A stretch of 64,000 nucleotides of DNA from SXRF01 sp038043465 (GCA_038043465.1 JBBTBX010000001.1:34666-98665), one strand, 5' to 3'; numbered from the stretch's first letter, positions 8,237 to 16,288 are shown. A program made the numbers and translations. The notes: a model not told the origin generated them from the sequence alone.

Positions 8237-8354
8237 TTTTATGACGCTCTAATAGGATTTTATAAATTTTATCCATCTTGTCGGATATATTATAAAGCAT
8301 CCCTAGCGCACCACCGATTACAAAAGGCAGCAGATACATTTGCCAGTCAGTCAT
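8229..8354 (-). CDS. IS passenger: 41-aa membrane protein
   Basis: Reads MTDWQMYLLPFVIGGALGML then YNISDKMDKIYKILLERHKND. A strong Shine-Dalgarno GGAGGTGTTT precedes ATG 8354. Residues 6-22 form one hydrophobic helix, followed by a charged amphipathic tail. The stop overlaps the start of the 81-aa gene (ATGACTAA). It resembles small membrane peptides of mobile elements, but I cannot name it. The good ribosome site and coupling support real translation. Confidence 0.7.
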   Translation of the reverse strand: MTDWQMYLLPFVIGGALGMLYNISDKMDKIYKILLERHKND

Positions 8355-8554
8355 AAACACCTCCTTATTTTGAGGTAATTATTACATAGGCTTGCATAAG
8401 CGGTCAAGCATTGATAGAATAGTTAAAATTCAAACTGAGACAATACCTTCCAGTGGGTAATTATCTGGTTTTTTATATTCCACAAAAAAATGGGATTGAT
8501 GTGGTTAGGGTGTTACACGGTTCTCGGGATATGAAGCAGATATTTCAATAATTT

Positions 8555-8577
8555 CCTCTCCCGCAGGGGGAGAGGAG
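8555..8577. repeat. GC-rich palindromic element (short form)
   Basis: TCCTCTCCCGCAGGGGGAGAGGA, starting four bases after the restored parE stop. It could end parDE transcription, though no U-tract follows. Near-identical copy at 29349-29371. The rest of the 8552-8748 gap holds no recognisable gene. Confidence 0.75.
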
Positions 8578-8748
8578 AAGAAACGTGGATTTTCAGGTAT
8601 TTGCCAATTGTTACAGTTATGTGAAGATTTTATGAAATTAATGATTGCTTAAATCAGCATTTGCCATATAATCACAGATGCTGGTTTAACCAGACGCTAT
8701 AAAATGCATATTAATTTTTAACAGACGAAATATTAAAGGATACGGCAA

Positions 8749-9087
8749 ATGAAATATTTTATAACTTTAGGAATTATATTTTCTGCATTTTCTGCCTATG
8801 CTGTTGAGAAGGTTCCAGCGACAAGCACTCAACAACTAGCTCAGGTTGAAGGGGCGGTGATGCCTGTGATGGGTGTTAGTGAGGACAGTCACACCATAGG
8901 AGGATATGGAAACGGCTCTTCCTCTCAAGAAGAACAGGAAGTACAAATCCCAACTGGTGAGATGCATACTAATATGCCAATGCTTGATGCGCCAACCTCC
9001 GATGGGGTGCATATTAATAATATGCCAATGCCTGATGCGCAAGCCACCGGTGAAATGACTAATATGCCAATGATGCGCCAGCGGTGA
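8749..9087 (+). CDS. secreted Met-rich small protein with NMPM repeats
   Basis: 112 residues; AAAGGA is well placed before ATG 8749. Signal peptide about 1-18 (MKYFITLGIIFSAFSAYA). The mature part is low in hydrophobics and holds three NMPM motifs (about residues 75, 91 and 105) in an approximate 16-residue repeat (NMPMLDAP, NMPMPDAQ, NMPMMRQR), each preceded by TGEM or VHINN. Met-rich extracytoplasmic repeats occur in copper-binding proteins, but this is only suggestive. No family recognised. Convergent with bioB. Confidence 0.6.
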   Translation: MKYFITLGIIFSAFSAYAVEKVPATSTQQLAQVEGAVMPVMGVSEDSHTIGGYGNGSSSQEEQEVQIPTGEMHTNMPMLDAPTSDGVHINNMPMPDAQATGEMTNMPMMRQR

Positions 9088-9122
9088 GATGATCAGTCAA
9101 TAAAAATTTAGGGATAATTTAA

Positions 9123-10100
9123 TCACGCAGCTTCTGTTTCGTGCTTACACTCTAGCTGCATAGGTTCTAGCCCAAGTTTGGCAAAGAGGGCGCGGTCGCT
9201 TTCTGCTTCAGGGTTGGCGGTGGTGAGCAGTTTTTCGCCATAGAAAATGGAATTTGCACCCGCGAAGAAACATAATGCCTGAGTTTGCTCGTTCATTTCT
9301 TCACGCCCAGCGGAAAGGCGCACGAAAGATTGTGGCATAAGGATGCGCGCAACGGCAATTGTTTTGACAAACTCAAAAGCGTCCAGCTCGGCGCGCCCCG
9401 CTAGTTTTGTTCCTTCAACCTGCACCAGCAGGTTGATAGGCACGCTTTCTGGGTGTTTTGGCAGGTTGGCGAGGGTTTGCAACAGCCCAGCGCGGTCGGT
9501 CAGGCCTTCGCCCATTCCTACGATGCCACCGCAGCAAACATTCATGCCCGCGTCACGGACATTGGCAAGGGTATCGAGCCTGTCCTGATAGGTGCGGGTG
9601 GTGATGATTTCGCTGTAAAACTCTTCGGAAGTGTCGAGGTTATGGTTGTAGTAATCCAGCCCTGCATCTTTCAACTTACGCGCTTGACCAGCATCGAGCA
9701 TGCCGAGTGTGGCGCAGGTTTCCATGCCTAATTCTTTTACGCCTTTTATGATGTCAGCGACATTTTCAATATCGCGGTCTTTGGGCGAACGCCACGCCGC
9801 ACCCATGCAGAAACGGGATGCGCCAGCGTCTTTGGCTTTTCGCGCTTCGGCAAGCACGGCTTCTTTTTTCATAAGCTTTTCAGCTTTAACGCCCGAATCA
9901 GCAGAAACGCTTTGCGGGCAGTAAGCGCAATCCTCGGCGCAACCGCCAGTTTTTATGGAAAGAAGGGTGCTTATCTGCACCTCATTAGGCGCGAAATTCT
10001 CACGGTGAACGCTATGGGCGCGAAACAGCAAATCATTAAATGGCAACGCAAACAAAGATATTATTTCGTTTTTTTGCCAGTCGTGCCTGAGTGTGGTCAT
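9123..10100 (-). CDS. bioB: biotin synthase
   Basis: 325 residues. Radical-SAM enzyme inserting sulfur into dethiobiotin. The [4Fe-4S] motif CAEDCAYC is near residue 54; further conserved cysteines for the [2Fe-2S] cluster appear in RFCMGAAWR, METCATLG and NVCCGGIVGMGE, with RLSAGREEM near the C-terminus supplying the cluster arginine. FFAGANSIFYGEKLLTT closes the barrel. It stands alone; a 106-bp repeat lies upstream. No convincing BioR or BirA operator was found. Confidence 0.96.
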   Translation of the reverse strand: MTTLRHDWQKNEIISLFALPFNDLLFRAHSVHRENFAPNEVQISTLLSIKTGGCAEDCAYCPQSVSADSGVKAEKLMKKEAVLAEARKAKDAGASRFCMGAAWRSPKDRDIENVADIIKGVKELGMETCATLGMLDAGQARKLKDAGLDYYNHNLDTSEEFYSEIITTRTYQDRLDTLANVRDAGMNVCCGGIVGMGEGLTDRAGLLQTLANLPKHPESVPINLLVQVEGTKLAGRAELDAFEFVKTIAVARILMPQSFVRLSAGREEMNEQTQALCFFAGANSIFYGEKLLTTANPEAESDRALFAKLGLEPMQLECKHETEAA

Positions 10101-10159
10101 ATTTGATTATCCTTATAAAACGTGCATTATTGGTAGCAATTTAATAGCATTATCTTTAA

Positions 10160-10265
10160 TATACTCTTCTCATTTCAAGAATTGGCGTTGTTAACCTTCA
10201 ACTCGTGTAGTTTTTCTACACTTCGTCTCGGTTGTCTAGCCAATTCTTGAACTGCTTTGAGTATA
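10160..10265. repeat. 106-bp dispersed palindromic repeat, copy 1
   Basis: Starts TATACTC and ends GAGTATA; inner arms AAGAATTGGC and GCCAATTCTT, with a central hairpin GTGTAG TTTTT CTACAC. A second copy with three substitutions lies at 53224-53329. Located upstream of bioB between divergent genes. No reading frame inside is plausible. Confidence 0.9.
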
Positions 10266-10295
10266 ACAAGTCATTTTGATATAATATACGTAATT

Positions 10296-11111
10296 ATGCA
10301 GTTAGATATTTCAGTAATGAGTGCCGAGTGGGCAACGGAAACACTATTATTTGTAATACAAATAGTATTGTGCATGCTTATATTCCTTGCTGTTGAGCGC
10401 CTACGACCTATCCAGAACATGCAGCCGTTTAATCAGGAAAAAAGAGCCGAACTCTGGCTTATGCTGGTGAATGGGATATTTTTTCAGCCATTTATTTATT
10501 TCGTGGTAGTATTGTTTTTTACGCATACGGTGAAAGAATTAATCCCATATCAGATATTCGACAGTGAAATCCAAATATTGCCGTTTTTTTTACAGGTTTT
10601 TATCGGGTTGTTGTTGCTGGATCTTAAAGTATATATCAGGCATCGTTTTACCCATAATTTTATGTGGCAAACTCACGCGGTGCATCATAGCGCAAATGAT
10701 GTGAACTGGTTGACGAGCGCGCGGCTTCACCCCAGTGAACTGTTTGTGGACACCGTTTTTACCATACCAGTTATGTACCTCCTTGGTTTTAGTGGTGATG
10801 GAATAGTCTATGCTTCAATGGGGATGTTTTTTTTCAATTTATTTACGCATTTGAATTTGAATTTGGAATATCCAAGTTTCCTGCGCTATCTTGTTGGTAG
10901 CCCGAACTTTCATCGCTGGCATCATGCCAAGCTGGAAACAGAAGCTTTTAACAAGAATTTCTCGGTGATTTTTCCGTTTATTGACCTTGCCTTTGGCAGT
11001 TTTTACCATCCAAAAGGAAAGTTACCAAAGGAATATGGAATTTATCAGCGACCAAATGAAATTCCAATAACTCAGACTTTGTGGGGATATTTAAGCTATC
11101 CGTTTAGGTGA
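10296..11111 (+). CDS. fatty acid hydroxylase / sterol desaturase family membrane protein
   Basis: 271 residues from ATG 10296 (the in-frame TTG at 10257 lies in the repeat). Integral membrane di-iron enzyme: three or four hydrophobic helices and the histidine boxes HRFTH, HAVHH and HRWHH, with FFNLFTHLN between. Members hydroxylate or desaturate fatty acids, sterols or carotenoids; the substrate here cannot be told. Shine-Dalgarno is weak, so ATG 10317 (MSAEWATE) is an alternative start. Confidence 0.88.
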   Translation: MQLDISVMSAEWATETLLFVIQIVLCMLIFLAVERLRPIQNMQPFNQEKRAELWLMLVNGIFFQPFIYFVVVLFFTHTVKELIPYQIFDSEIQILPFFLQVFIGLLLLDLKVYIRHRFTHNFMWQTHAVHHSANDVNWLTSARLHPSELFVDTVFTIPVMYLLGFSGDGIVYASMGMFFFNLFTHLNLNLEYPSFLRYLVGSPNFHRWHHAKLETEAFNKNFSVIFPFIDLAFGSFYHPKGKLPKEYGIYQRPNEIPITQTLWGYLSYPFR

Positions 11112-11131
11112 TCTACTACACCTTATGCGAT

Positions 11132-11266
11132 CGTCATGCGAGGAGCTTTAGCAAGCCTGTCCCCGCCCAACCTTGCTTGGAAGAATTGGCGGGGATGGCA
11201 ATCCAGTTCTTTCCGCATATTGTAAATACTGGATTGCCGCGAGAACTACGTTTTCTCGCAATGACG
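11132..11266. repeat. CGTCATgcgag...ctcgcaATGACG palindromic element
   Basis: Terminal CGTCATGCGAGGAGC and TTTCTCGCAATGACG arms, with inner arms GGCAATCCAGT and ACTGGATTGCC. It is the class of long REP-like palindrome in which CGTCATTGCGAG arms flank CAATCCAG. It fills the gap between convergent genes and may act as a transcription end. Confidence 0.8.
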
Positions 11267-11270
11267 CAAG

Positions 11271-13406
11271 TTATGATTTTTCTGCCATTTTTCTTCCCAA
11301 TTCTGGATAATCAATCTTGCCAGTGCCGAGGCGGGGAATTTCCGCGATATGGATGATATGTTTAGGCAGGGCAATTTCTGGTATGCCTTTTTCTTTGGCG
11401 GCTGCTTGCAGTGATTCGCGGGTTAAGGTTGCACATTCGCTATATAAAACTATATGTTCGCCTTTTTTGTCGTCGGGAGCGGAGATTGCGGCGTGGGCTA
11501 CTTCAGGGAATAGATGCAGTGCTAATTCTTCTGGAACCATCAGCGAAACCATTTCGCCGGCGATTTTGGCGAAGCGTTTAGCGCGTCCAGCGATAGTAAT
11601 AAACCCGTTTTCATCAATTTCGACGATGTCGCCAGTGTCATACCACTCGCCTTGTGGCTGGATTATGCCGGGCTTGTCGGCTTTGATATAACCGAGCATT
11701 ATGTTTGCCCCTTTGACAAGCAATCTGCCACCGCGCTCCATGCCTGTTACTGGTTCAAGCTTACACTCAATGCCGGGGAAAGCACGACCAACACTGCCGG
11801 TTTTATGTTCTATCAATGTGTTGAAGGAAATTACCGGACTGGCTTCGGTCACGCCGTAGCCCTGCAATATATTCACATCGAATTTATCAGCATAAAGATT
11901 CTTGGTTGATTCCTTGAGTTTTTCCGCGCCAGCAACCGCGAGGCGGACTGAGCGGAAATCATAAGGATGAGCATAGCGGGCATAGCCATTGAAAAATGTA
12001 TCAGTGCCGAGCATTACCGTTGCATCAATGTCATAGATTAATTCTGGAATAACGCGGTAATGCACTGGGCTTGGGTATAGGAACATATTTATTCCACGCA
12101 TCAGTGGCAGGAGCATGCCGATGGTAAGGCCAAAGGAATGGAACACCGGCATGGCGTTGAATAATATGTCAGACGGGGTTAAATCGAGAACCGAGCAGGC
12201 TTGGTTGATGTTGGCAATAATGTTGCTGTGCGACAGGGCAACGCCTTTGGGAGTGCCTTCCGAGCCTGAGGTAAATAAAATCACGGCTGGAGATTCAGCA
12301 TCGGTTTTAGCGATTATTTCATTCAGGGTTTCTTTGGCAAATGTTGCTTGGATCCAACCTTTCAACTTATCAGAAATGGTAACGGTCGGACGAATATCTT
12401 CCAGATAAATCACTTTGTAATTTTTCTCGAGTGCGGCGGCGATATGCTCCAGTTTCCCTTTTTCAATGAAGGCACGCGAAGTGAGGACAGTCTTTGCCGT
12501 TGCCATGTCCATGGCACTCAGGATATTTTTTTCGCCAGCCGAGAAATTAAGCATGGCAGGGACTTTCCCAAGCATCTGTAGCGACATGAAAGTAACCAGC
12601 GCGCCGAGAGCATTAGGAAGCAGGACACCTACAAAATACTGTTCTGCAAGTTGTGGCTTTAATTTTTCCTGCAGAATAAAGGCGCGGGTGAAAAGCTGGT
12701 GATAGCTAATGCTCGTGCGGGTTATATCGGTTGCGATTTTATGGGTGTCACCATATTTTGCGGAAGCTTCCAGAATCGCTGAAAGCAGCGGACGGCGATA
12801 ATTGGAGGAAGTAAAGGCGGCATTGGTCATCACTTCATAAATAGCAAGCGCGGAAATTTCTTCGCCTTCCGCATATTTTTTGGGTGGCAGGAAGGTGATG
12901 GTTATTTTAGGAAAAAAACGAGTACGGAGTTTCTTCCCAAGCTTGCCGAATTTAGAATATTGCGCGCCGTTGATATGCACTGGAAGAAGCGTTGCTCCGG
13001 TTTTTTCGATGATACGCCCAGTGCCGTCATAAATTTTCATGATGCCACCGGTGGTGGTGATGCGCCCTTCCGGAAAAATAACCAGCTTCGCACCCTTCTT
13101 GACATCGGTCATCATTGTTTTCATCGACATCGGGGCGAGTGGATCAATTTTATAGGTCTTGAGCAGCAAATCCACCCAGCGGAAATACCATTTATTCGCC
13201 TGATGGACATTCATGGCGAAGGCTGGTTTTTCAGGAATAAAAACCGAGAGCAAGAGGGGGTCGAGGAAGGATTGATGGTTGGAGGCGATAACCACTTTTT
13301 CGCCTGCGGCGTGGTAATTTTCCAGCCCGTGAATTTCAACACGGTACAGGGCTTTTAAAAGGAAGGTGAGGGTGGGGCGGAGAAATGATTCTTCAAATTT
13401 TTTCAT
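11271..13406 (-). CDS. aas: Aas-like bifunctional acyltransferase / acyl-ACP synthetase
   Basis: 711 residues. N-terminal PlsC domain about 1-200: NHQSFLD near residue 43 (NHxxxxD catalytic motif) and FPEGRITTTGG. C-terminal AMP-binding domain: FTSGSEGTPKGVALSHSN, VMLGTDTFFNGYA, GYGVTEASPV, YDTGDIVEIDENGF, and GTGKIDYPEL near the end. In E. coli, Aas re-acylates lysophosphatidylethanolamine and works with the flippase LplT. The LplT-like gene is indeed near (14518-15816), separated by higBA. A similar three-domain MFS-PlsC-AMP fusion of about 1140 residues exists in other bacteria; the two genes here sum to 1143. Confidence 0.92.
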   Translation of the reverse strand: MKKFEESFLRPTLTFLLKALYRVEIHGLENYHAAGEKVVIASNHQSFLDPLLLSVFIPEKPAFAMNVHQANKWYFRWVDLLLKTYKIDPLAPMSMKTMMTDVKKGAKLVIFPEGRITTTGGIMKIYDGTGRIIEKTGATLLPVHINGAQYSKFGKLGKKLRTRFFPKITITFLPPKKYAEGEEISALAIYEVMTNAAFTSSNYRRPLLSAILEASAKYGDTHKIATDITRTSISYHQLFTRAFILQEKLKPQLAEQYFVGVLLPNALGALVTFMSLQMLGKVPAMLNFSAGEKNILSAMDMATAKTVLTSRAFIEKGKLEHIAAALEKNYKVIYLEDIRPTVTISDKLKGWIQATFAKETLNEIIAKTDAESPAVILFTSGSEGTPKGVALSHSNIIANINQACSVLDLTPSDILFNAMPVFHSFGLTIGMLLPLMRGINMFLYPSPVHYRVIPELIYDIDATVMLGTDTFFNGYARYAHPYDFRSVRLAVAGAEKLKESTKNLYADKFDVNILQGYGVTEASPVISFNTLIEHKTGSVGRAFPGIECKLEPVTGMERGGRLLVKGANIMLGYIKADKPGIIQPQGEWYDTGDIVEIDENGFITIAGRAKRFAKIAGEMVSLMVPEELALHLFPEVAHAAISAPDDKKGEHIVLYSECATLTRESLQAAAKEKGIPEIALPKHIIHIAEIPRLGTGKIDYPELGRKMAEKS

Positions 13407-13412
13407 ATGTTT

Positions 13413-13424
13413 TAGTTCCTATAA
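13413..13424. repeat. 12-bp direct repeat, left copy (TAGTTCCTATAA)
   Basis: TAGTTCCTATAA occurs here, overlapping the aas ribosome binding site (AGGAACT on the minus strand), and again at 13665-13676 over the higA stop codon. The two copies bracket about 240 bases that include the structured RNA candidate, as a target duplication would. Confidence 0.55.
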
Positions 13425-13489
13425 GCTTGATTTTATAATTAACAATTTTTGTCTTTATGGAAAACAAAAAATGTAGTATATTGAGTTTG

Positions 13490-13566
13490 CCCTGTTGTGC
13501 GCGAAGTTCTAAGTTCCACTTAGAATACGCTTTTAAGCATAGCCACAACGGGGTTTATTTTCTTTT
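13490..13566 (+). ncRNA. candidate structured RNA, three-way junction with U-rich end
   Basis: Closing stem CCCTGTTGTG (13490-13499) pairs over all ten positions with CACAACGGGG (13544-13553), one G-U included. Inside are hairpin TTCTAAG/CTTAGAA (13507-13525, loop TTCCA) and small hairpin GCTT/AAGC (13529-13538). The closing stem is followed by TTTATTTTCTTTTT. Upstream, TTGTCT near 13449 and TAGTAT near 13474 could form a promoter. It lies between higA and aas, antisense to both; on the minus strand it could instead be a leader or terminator. No known family recognised. Confidence 0.4.
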
Positions 13567-13670
13567 TGTAAGCTCCCTATCAAGTTCAGATTTTTTTGAA
13601 GTAAATACCCAATGTCGATATGGGTGTTTCCAAGTGTACTCATGTCCATGTTGTAAGGAAGTTGTAGTTC

Positions 13671-14030
13671 CTATAAAAATATTTTCCAGTTGGCGCGAAG
13701 TGTTTCTGAAAGTTTTTTTGCCATTTCTTTGCCTATGGAACGTTTACCATTTTCCATTTCTGAAAGATGATGTTGATGTATTCCTAGTTTTTCGGCAAGT
13801 TGTTTTTGTGTCAAATTCTCACGGTAACGCAGCCCACGAAGTATAGTTGCAGGGCGTTTTACATCATCTGTTAGTACTGGAAATACTACATGTGCGGGGA
13901 TGCTGTCTTCGTTATTTATTTCTTCAATATATGAAACCAGCTCACGTCCAATTTTTTTAGGAACGGTATATATTTCTGGCTTTGCTGTTAGCCCTTTAAT
14001 TGTAATTGTAATTTCTTCAATATGGCGCAT
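13671..14030 (-). CDS. higA: HigA-type antitoxin, XRE helix-turn-helix
   Basis: 119 residues. N-terminal part about 1-65 resembles toxin-binding antitoxin segments; residues about 70-110 are a Cro/XRE helix-turn-helix (NLTQKQLAEKLGIHQHHLSEMENGKRS). It overlaps the toxin gene by 14 bases, toxin first, the usual higBA order. It would neutralise the toxin and repress the operon, probably through the inverted repeat at 14295-14311. Confidence 0.88.
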   Translation of the reverse strand: MRHIEEITITIKGLTAKPEIYTVPKKIGRELVSYIEEINNEDSIPAHVVFPVLTDDVKRPATILRGLRYRENLTQKQLAEKLGIHQHHLSEMENGKRSIGKEMAKKLSETLRANWKIFL

Positions 14031-14289
14031 TTTCTCTACTCCCTACGTAATATATTTCAATCAATTTTATTTTTTTATTTTCTATTGTCCAGCATGCCAC
14101 CCATTTGTAACTCAAATGACAATGATAACGATTTCCACCAAGCTTTGAGTAATTAGGCCAATCTGGTAAAACAGCTCCATTTAACTGTAAGTCCTGAGTG
14201 AGAGTTATTAGAGTGTCTTGCTCACGTTTTGGAAGTTTATCTGATTGTTTTTTAGCTTTATTGGTAAAGTTTACTATCCAGTCACTCAT
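14017..14289 (-). CDS. higB: RelE/HigB-like toxin
   Basis: 90 residues (MSDWIVNFTNKAKKQSDKLP). Small basic RelE-fold protein with the motifs YSKLGGNRYHCHL, KWVACWTIENKKIKLIEIYYVGSREN typical of cytotoxic mRNA interferases paired with XRE antitoxins. The module separates aas from its lplT partner. The frame looks intact. Confidence 0.85.
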   Translation of the reverse strand: MSDWIVNFTNKAKKQSDKLPKREQDTLITLTQDLQLNGAVLPDWPNYSKLGGNRYHCHLSYKWVACWTIENKKIKLIEIYYVGSRENAPY

Positions 14290-14294
14290 AATAT

Positions 14295-14311
14295 ATACCT
14301 ATTTTTGGTAT
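14295..14311. promoter_or_regulatory. inverted repeat upstream of higBA, candidate operator
   Basis: ATACC, seven bases, GGTAT, ending six bases upstream of the toxin start codon on the minus strand. Position and symmetry fit autoregulation by the antitoxin. It is short, so moderate support only. Confidence 0.4.
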
Positions 14312-14420
14312 AATGCAAGTAGAAGATTTCAGGGTGATTAAGAGTAACATAGGTTGAGATATTATACCTTTTGCACTTCAAAAATTGGAAATTTGTGAAG
14401 TGCGTACGCTCGCTACGCGG

Positions 14421-14511
14421 CGAAAAATCGGACTTTCGGTCTCGATTTTCGTATACCCATCCCAACTCTTCAGTTGGAATGGGTATACTAGACCCCGTGT
14501 CAAGCACGGGG
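14421..14511. repeat. cluster of palindromic elements 3' of the lplT-like gene
   Basis: CGAAAAATCG...CGATTTTCG (14421-14451), then a 15/16-bp stem GTATACCCATCCCAAC / GTTGGAATGGGTATAC (14451-14488), then CCCCGTG/CACGGGG with loop TCAAG (14493-14511). The last belongs to the GACCCCG...CGGGGT family also at 16346 and 51644. Seven bases after it the lplT-like stop begins; it probably marks its transcript end. Confidence 0.75.
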
Positions 14512-14517
14512 ATTAAG

Positions 14518-15816
14518 TTATGCAACGATTTTTCGGACATACCACGCCACGCCTAAAGTTAAAACTGCGACTATAATAAACAAATCTTTTACGCCTAGTC
14601 CATATGATAATAATATTGCGGAAATTATGGCGGCTATTGTCATTGCCAGTGAGTCACTGAGGTTGCTGGCAGCGATTATCTGCGAGCGATGGCTGGGGGT
14701 TGTGCGTGACTGCAATAGCGCGTAAAGCGGTACGATATAAAGCCCGCCGCATATGGCAACCAACAACATGCAACCAACTACCAGCAGGTGACTGTTCACG
14801 CTAAAAAATTCAGTTATGTTCATCAACCTGCCACTTTCAGGAGCGTCAGGAGTGAAATAGATCATAAGCCCGGTGAACAGCGCGATTCCTATTGCCGATA
14901 TGGAGGTGAAGCGGGTGGAGATCTGGCTTTTCAACAATTTATCGCAAAGCAACGAGCCTATCGCGATTCCTACTGAAAACACAGTCAGAAATAATATGTA
15001 TACCTCATTGTCGGCGTGGATTACGCCGCGTGCATAATTGGCGAACTGGGAAATATATATCGAGCCAACGGTGATGAACCAGGAGAGGGCGAGGATGGTG
15101 CGCATCAGGGTTTCGTCGCGCCAGGCATAAGCCATTATGTTGCGGCTGCCTTTCCACAGATTGAAGCTGATTTGTGTGTGCGGATGGGCGGAAGGTGCGC
15201 GCGGAACAAAAAGGCTGGCGATGAAGCCGATTACGGCGACTGCAATGGCGACTATCCCAATTAAATTATCAGGAGATTCTACAATAATTCCGCCTACTAT
15301 CATGCCGATGAGAATGGCAAGATAACTGCCACTGGCGATGAAGCCGTTACCGACCAGAAGCTCTTCGCGTTTCAGATGTTGGGGCAGGATGCTGAATTTG
15401 ATGGGGATGTTGAAGGCGGAGTGGGTTCCGCTTATAAATAAAATTATCATGAGCAGGTTGATGTCATTATGGTAAAAGCCATAGCCCGCGCCGATAACAA
15501 TAAAAATCTCGGCGATTTTGGTTATGACTATCAGGCGGGATTTCTCGTATTTATCGGCGATTTCTCCGGCGATTGATGAAAATAAAACCATGGGAGTTAC
15601 CAGAAGCGCGTAACATATCGTTACCAGAATTTCCGGTTGCATGGTGAGTTCAATATTATGTTTGGAAGCGTAGGTGATGAGTACCACAAGACCGGAACGA
15701 ATCAGGTTGTCGTTGAATATGCCAAGGCAAATGGACAGGAACATTGGCAGGAAACGGCGGTTAGTAAATAATTTATACTTAAGGGCTTTTTCAAGATCCA
15801 GTCCGTCTAGTTCCAT
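14518..15816 (-). CDS. lplT: LplT-like lysophospholipid transporter (MFS)
   Basis: 432 residues with about 12 hydrophobic helices and no other domain. The N-terminal RRFLPMFLSICLGIFNDNLI and the KFSILPQHLKREELLVGNG segment are characteristic of the LplT branch of the MFS, which flips lysophospholipids inward for re-acylation by Aas. The aas-like gene lies 1.1 kb downstream on the same strand, with higBA and repeats between. It overlaps dgkA by 10 bases, so lipid genes dgkA-lplT(-aas) form a functional group. Confidence 0.85.
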   Translation of the reverse strand: MELDGLDLEKALKYKLFTNRRFLPMFLSICLGIFNDNLIRSGLVVLITYASKHNIELTMQPEILVTICYALLVTPMVLFSSIAGEIADKYEKSRLIVITKIAEIFIVIGAGYGFYHNDINLLMIILFISGTHSAFNIPIKFSILPQHLKREELLVGNGFIASGSYLAILIGMIVGGIIVESPDNLIGIVAIAVAVIGFIASLFVPRAPSAHPHTQISFNLWKGSRNIMAYAWRDETLMRTILALSWFITVGSIYISQFANYARGVIHADNEVYILFLTVFSVGIAIGSLLCDKLLKSQISTRFTSISAIGIALFTGLMIYFTPDAPESGRLMNITEFFSVNSHLLVVGCMLLVAICGGLYIVPLYALLQSRTTPSHRSQIIAASNLSDSLAMTIAAIISAILLSYGLGVKDLFIIVAVLTLGVAWYVRKIVA

Positions 15817-16175
15817 AGCACCACCAGCCAGATTATGAGAGCATTTGCAAGGCTGAGCAGAACTGCACCGCTGGCTATGTCTTTAGCCTTTTTCGAGAGG
15901 GGGTGTATCTCGGTGGAGATGCGGTTTATTGCTACTTCCACCGCAGTGTTGAGCAGCTCGACAATCAGAACCAGAAACAGGCTGCCAATTAAAATGGCTC
16001 GCTCGCTTGTGTCTTGAGTGATGATAAAAGCAAAGGGCAGGGCGAAAGCAGTTATGATAATCTCGGTGCGGAAGGCGGCTTCACCCCAGCCGGCTTTTAT
16101 TCCCTCTATTGAATAACCAAAAGCGCGGATAACGCGCTTTAGTTCGTTGGAAAAAGGAGATATTGGATTTGTCAT
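15807..16175 (-). CDS. dgkA: diacylglycerol kinase
   Basis: 122 residues, normal for prokaryotic DgkA, with three membrane helices. Phosphorylates diacylglycerol to phosphatidate, recycling lipid from membrane-derived glycan synthesis. Visible motifs: GWGEAAFRTE, the catalytic region IVELLNTAVEVAINRIS and KAKDIASGAVLL. Ten-base overlap with the lplT-like gene indicates coupled translation. Confidence 0.93.
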   Translation of the reverse strand: MTNPISPFSNELKRVIRAFGYSIEGIKAGWGEAAFRTEIIITAFALPFAFIITQDTSERAILIGSLFLVLIVELLNTAVEVAINRISTEIHPLSKKAKDIASGAVLLSLANALIIWLVVLWN

Positions 16176-16288
16176 TTTTTGATTCTAGCATTGCTTTTTG
16201 TTAGGTGAAACAAAATATTGGAGTTCATTCCAGCCCTTGCCTCTCCAATCTGCATTAGAAGCAAGTTCAATAGTCGTATACCATTGAT

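Larger units (their letters stand above)
6264..8447. mobile_element. IS1-type insertion sequence with passenger genes (2184 bp)
   Basis: Terminal inverted repeats of 23 bases with one mismatch: 6264-6286 (GGTAGTGTCTCAG...) and the complement of 8425-8447 (GGTATTGTCTCAG...). Flanked by an 8-base target duplication TTCCAGTG at 6256-6263 and 8448-8455, which when collapsed repairs the parE frame. Contents, all on the minus strand: a 41-aa membrane protein, an 81-aa basic protein, a coiled-coil/winged-helix protein, then the transposase. Single-ORF IS1-family or IS1595-family elements leave 8-9-base duplications, consistent with this. It is about twice the usual size because of the passengers. 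Confidence 0.92.
6069..8551 (+). pseudogene. parE: ParE toxin interrupted by an insertion sequence
   Basis: The 5' part (6069-6263) encodes MSRLLIRAQAEKDLDEIWWY and continues to SFPV, a ParE/RelE-fold toxin. The frame is broken at 6264 by the insertion sequence and resumes at 8448 after the 8-base duplicated target. Removing the element and one target copy restores FPVGNYLVFYIPQKNG through HGSRDMKQIFQ to a stop at 8549-8551, a complete ParE of about 98 residues. As it stands the protein would be truncated at about 70 residues and lack the C-terminal catalytic strands, so it is very probably inactive. Confidence 0.92.

Noticed and set aside
13457..13846. 129-codon open frame on the plus strand
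   Set aside because: Runs antisense into higA and covers the structured RNA candidate; Cys/Phe-rich composition typical of chance frames.
14286..14540. 84-codon open frame on the minus strand between the lplT-like gene and higB
   Set aside because: It is made of three palindromic elements (14421-14511), overlaps the lplT-like 3' end and has no family resemblance.
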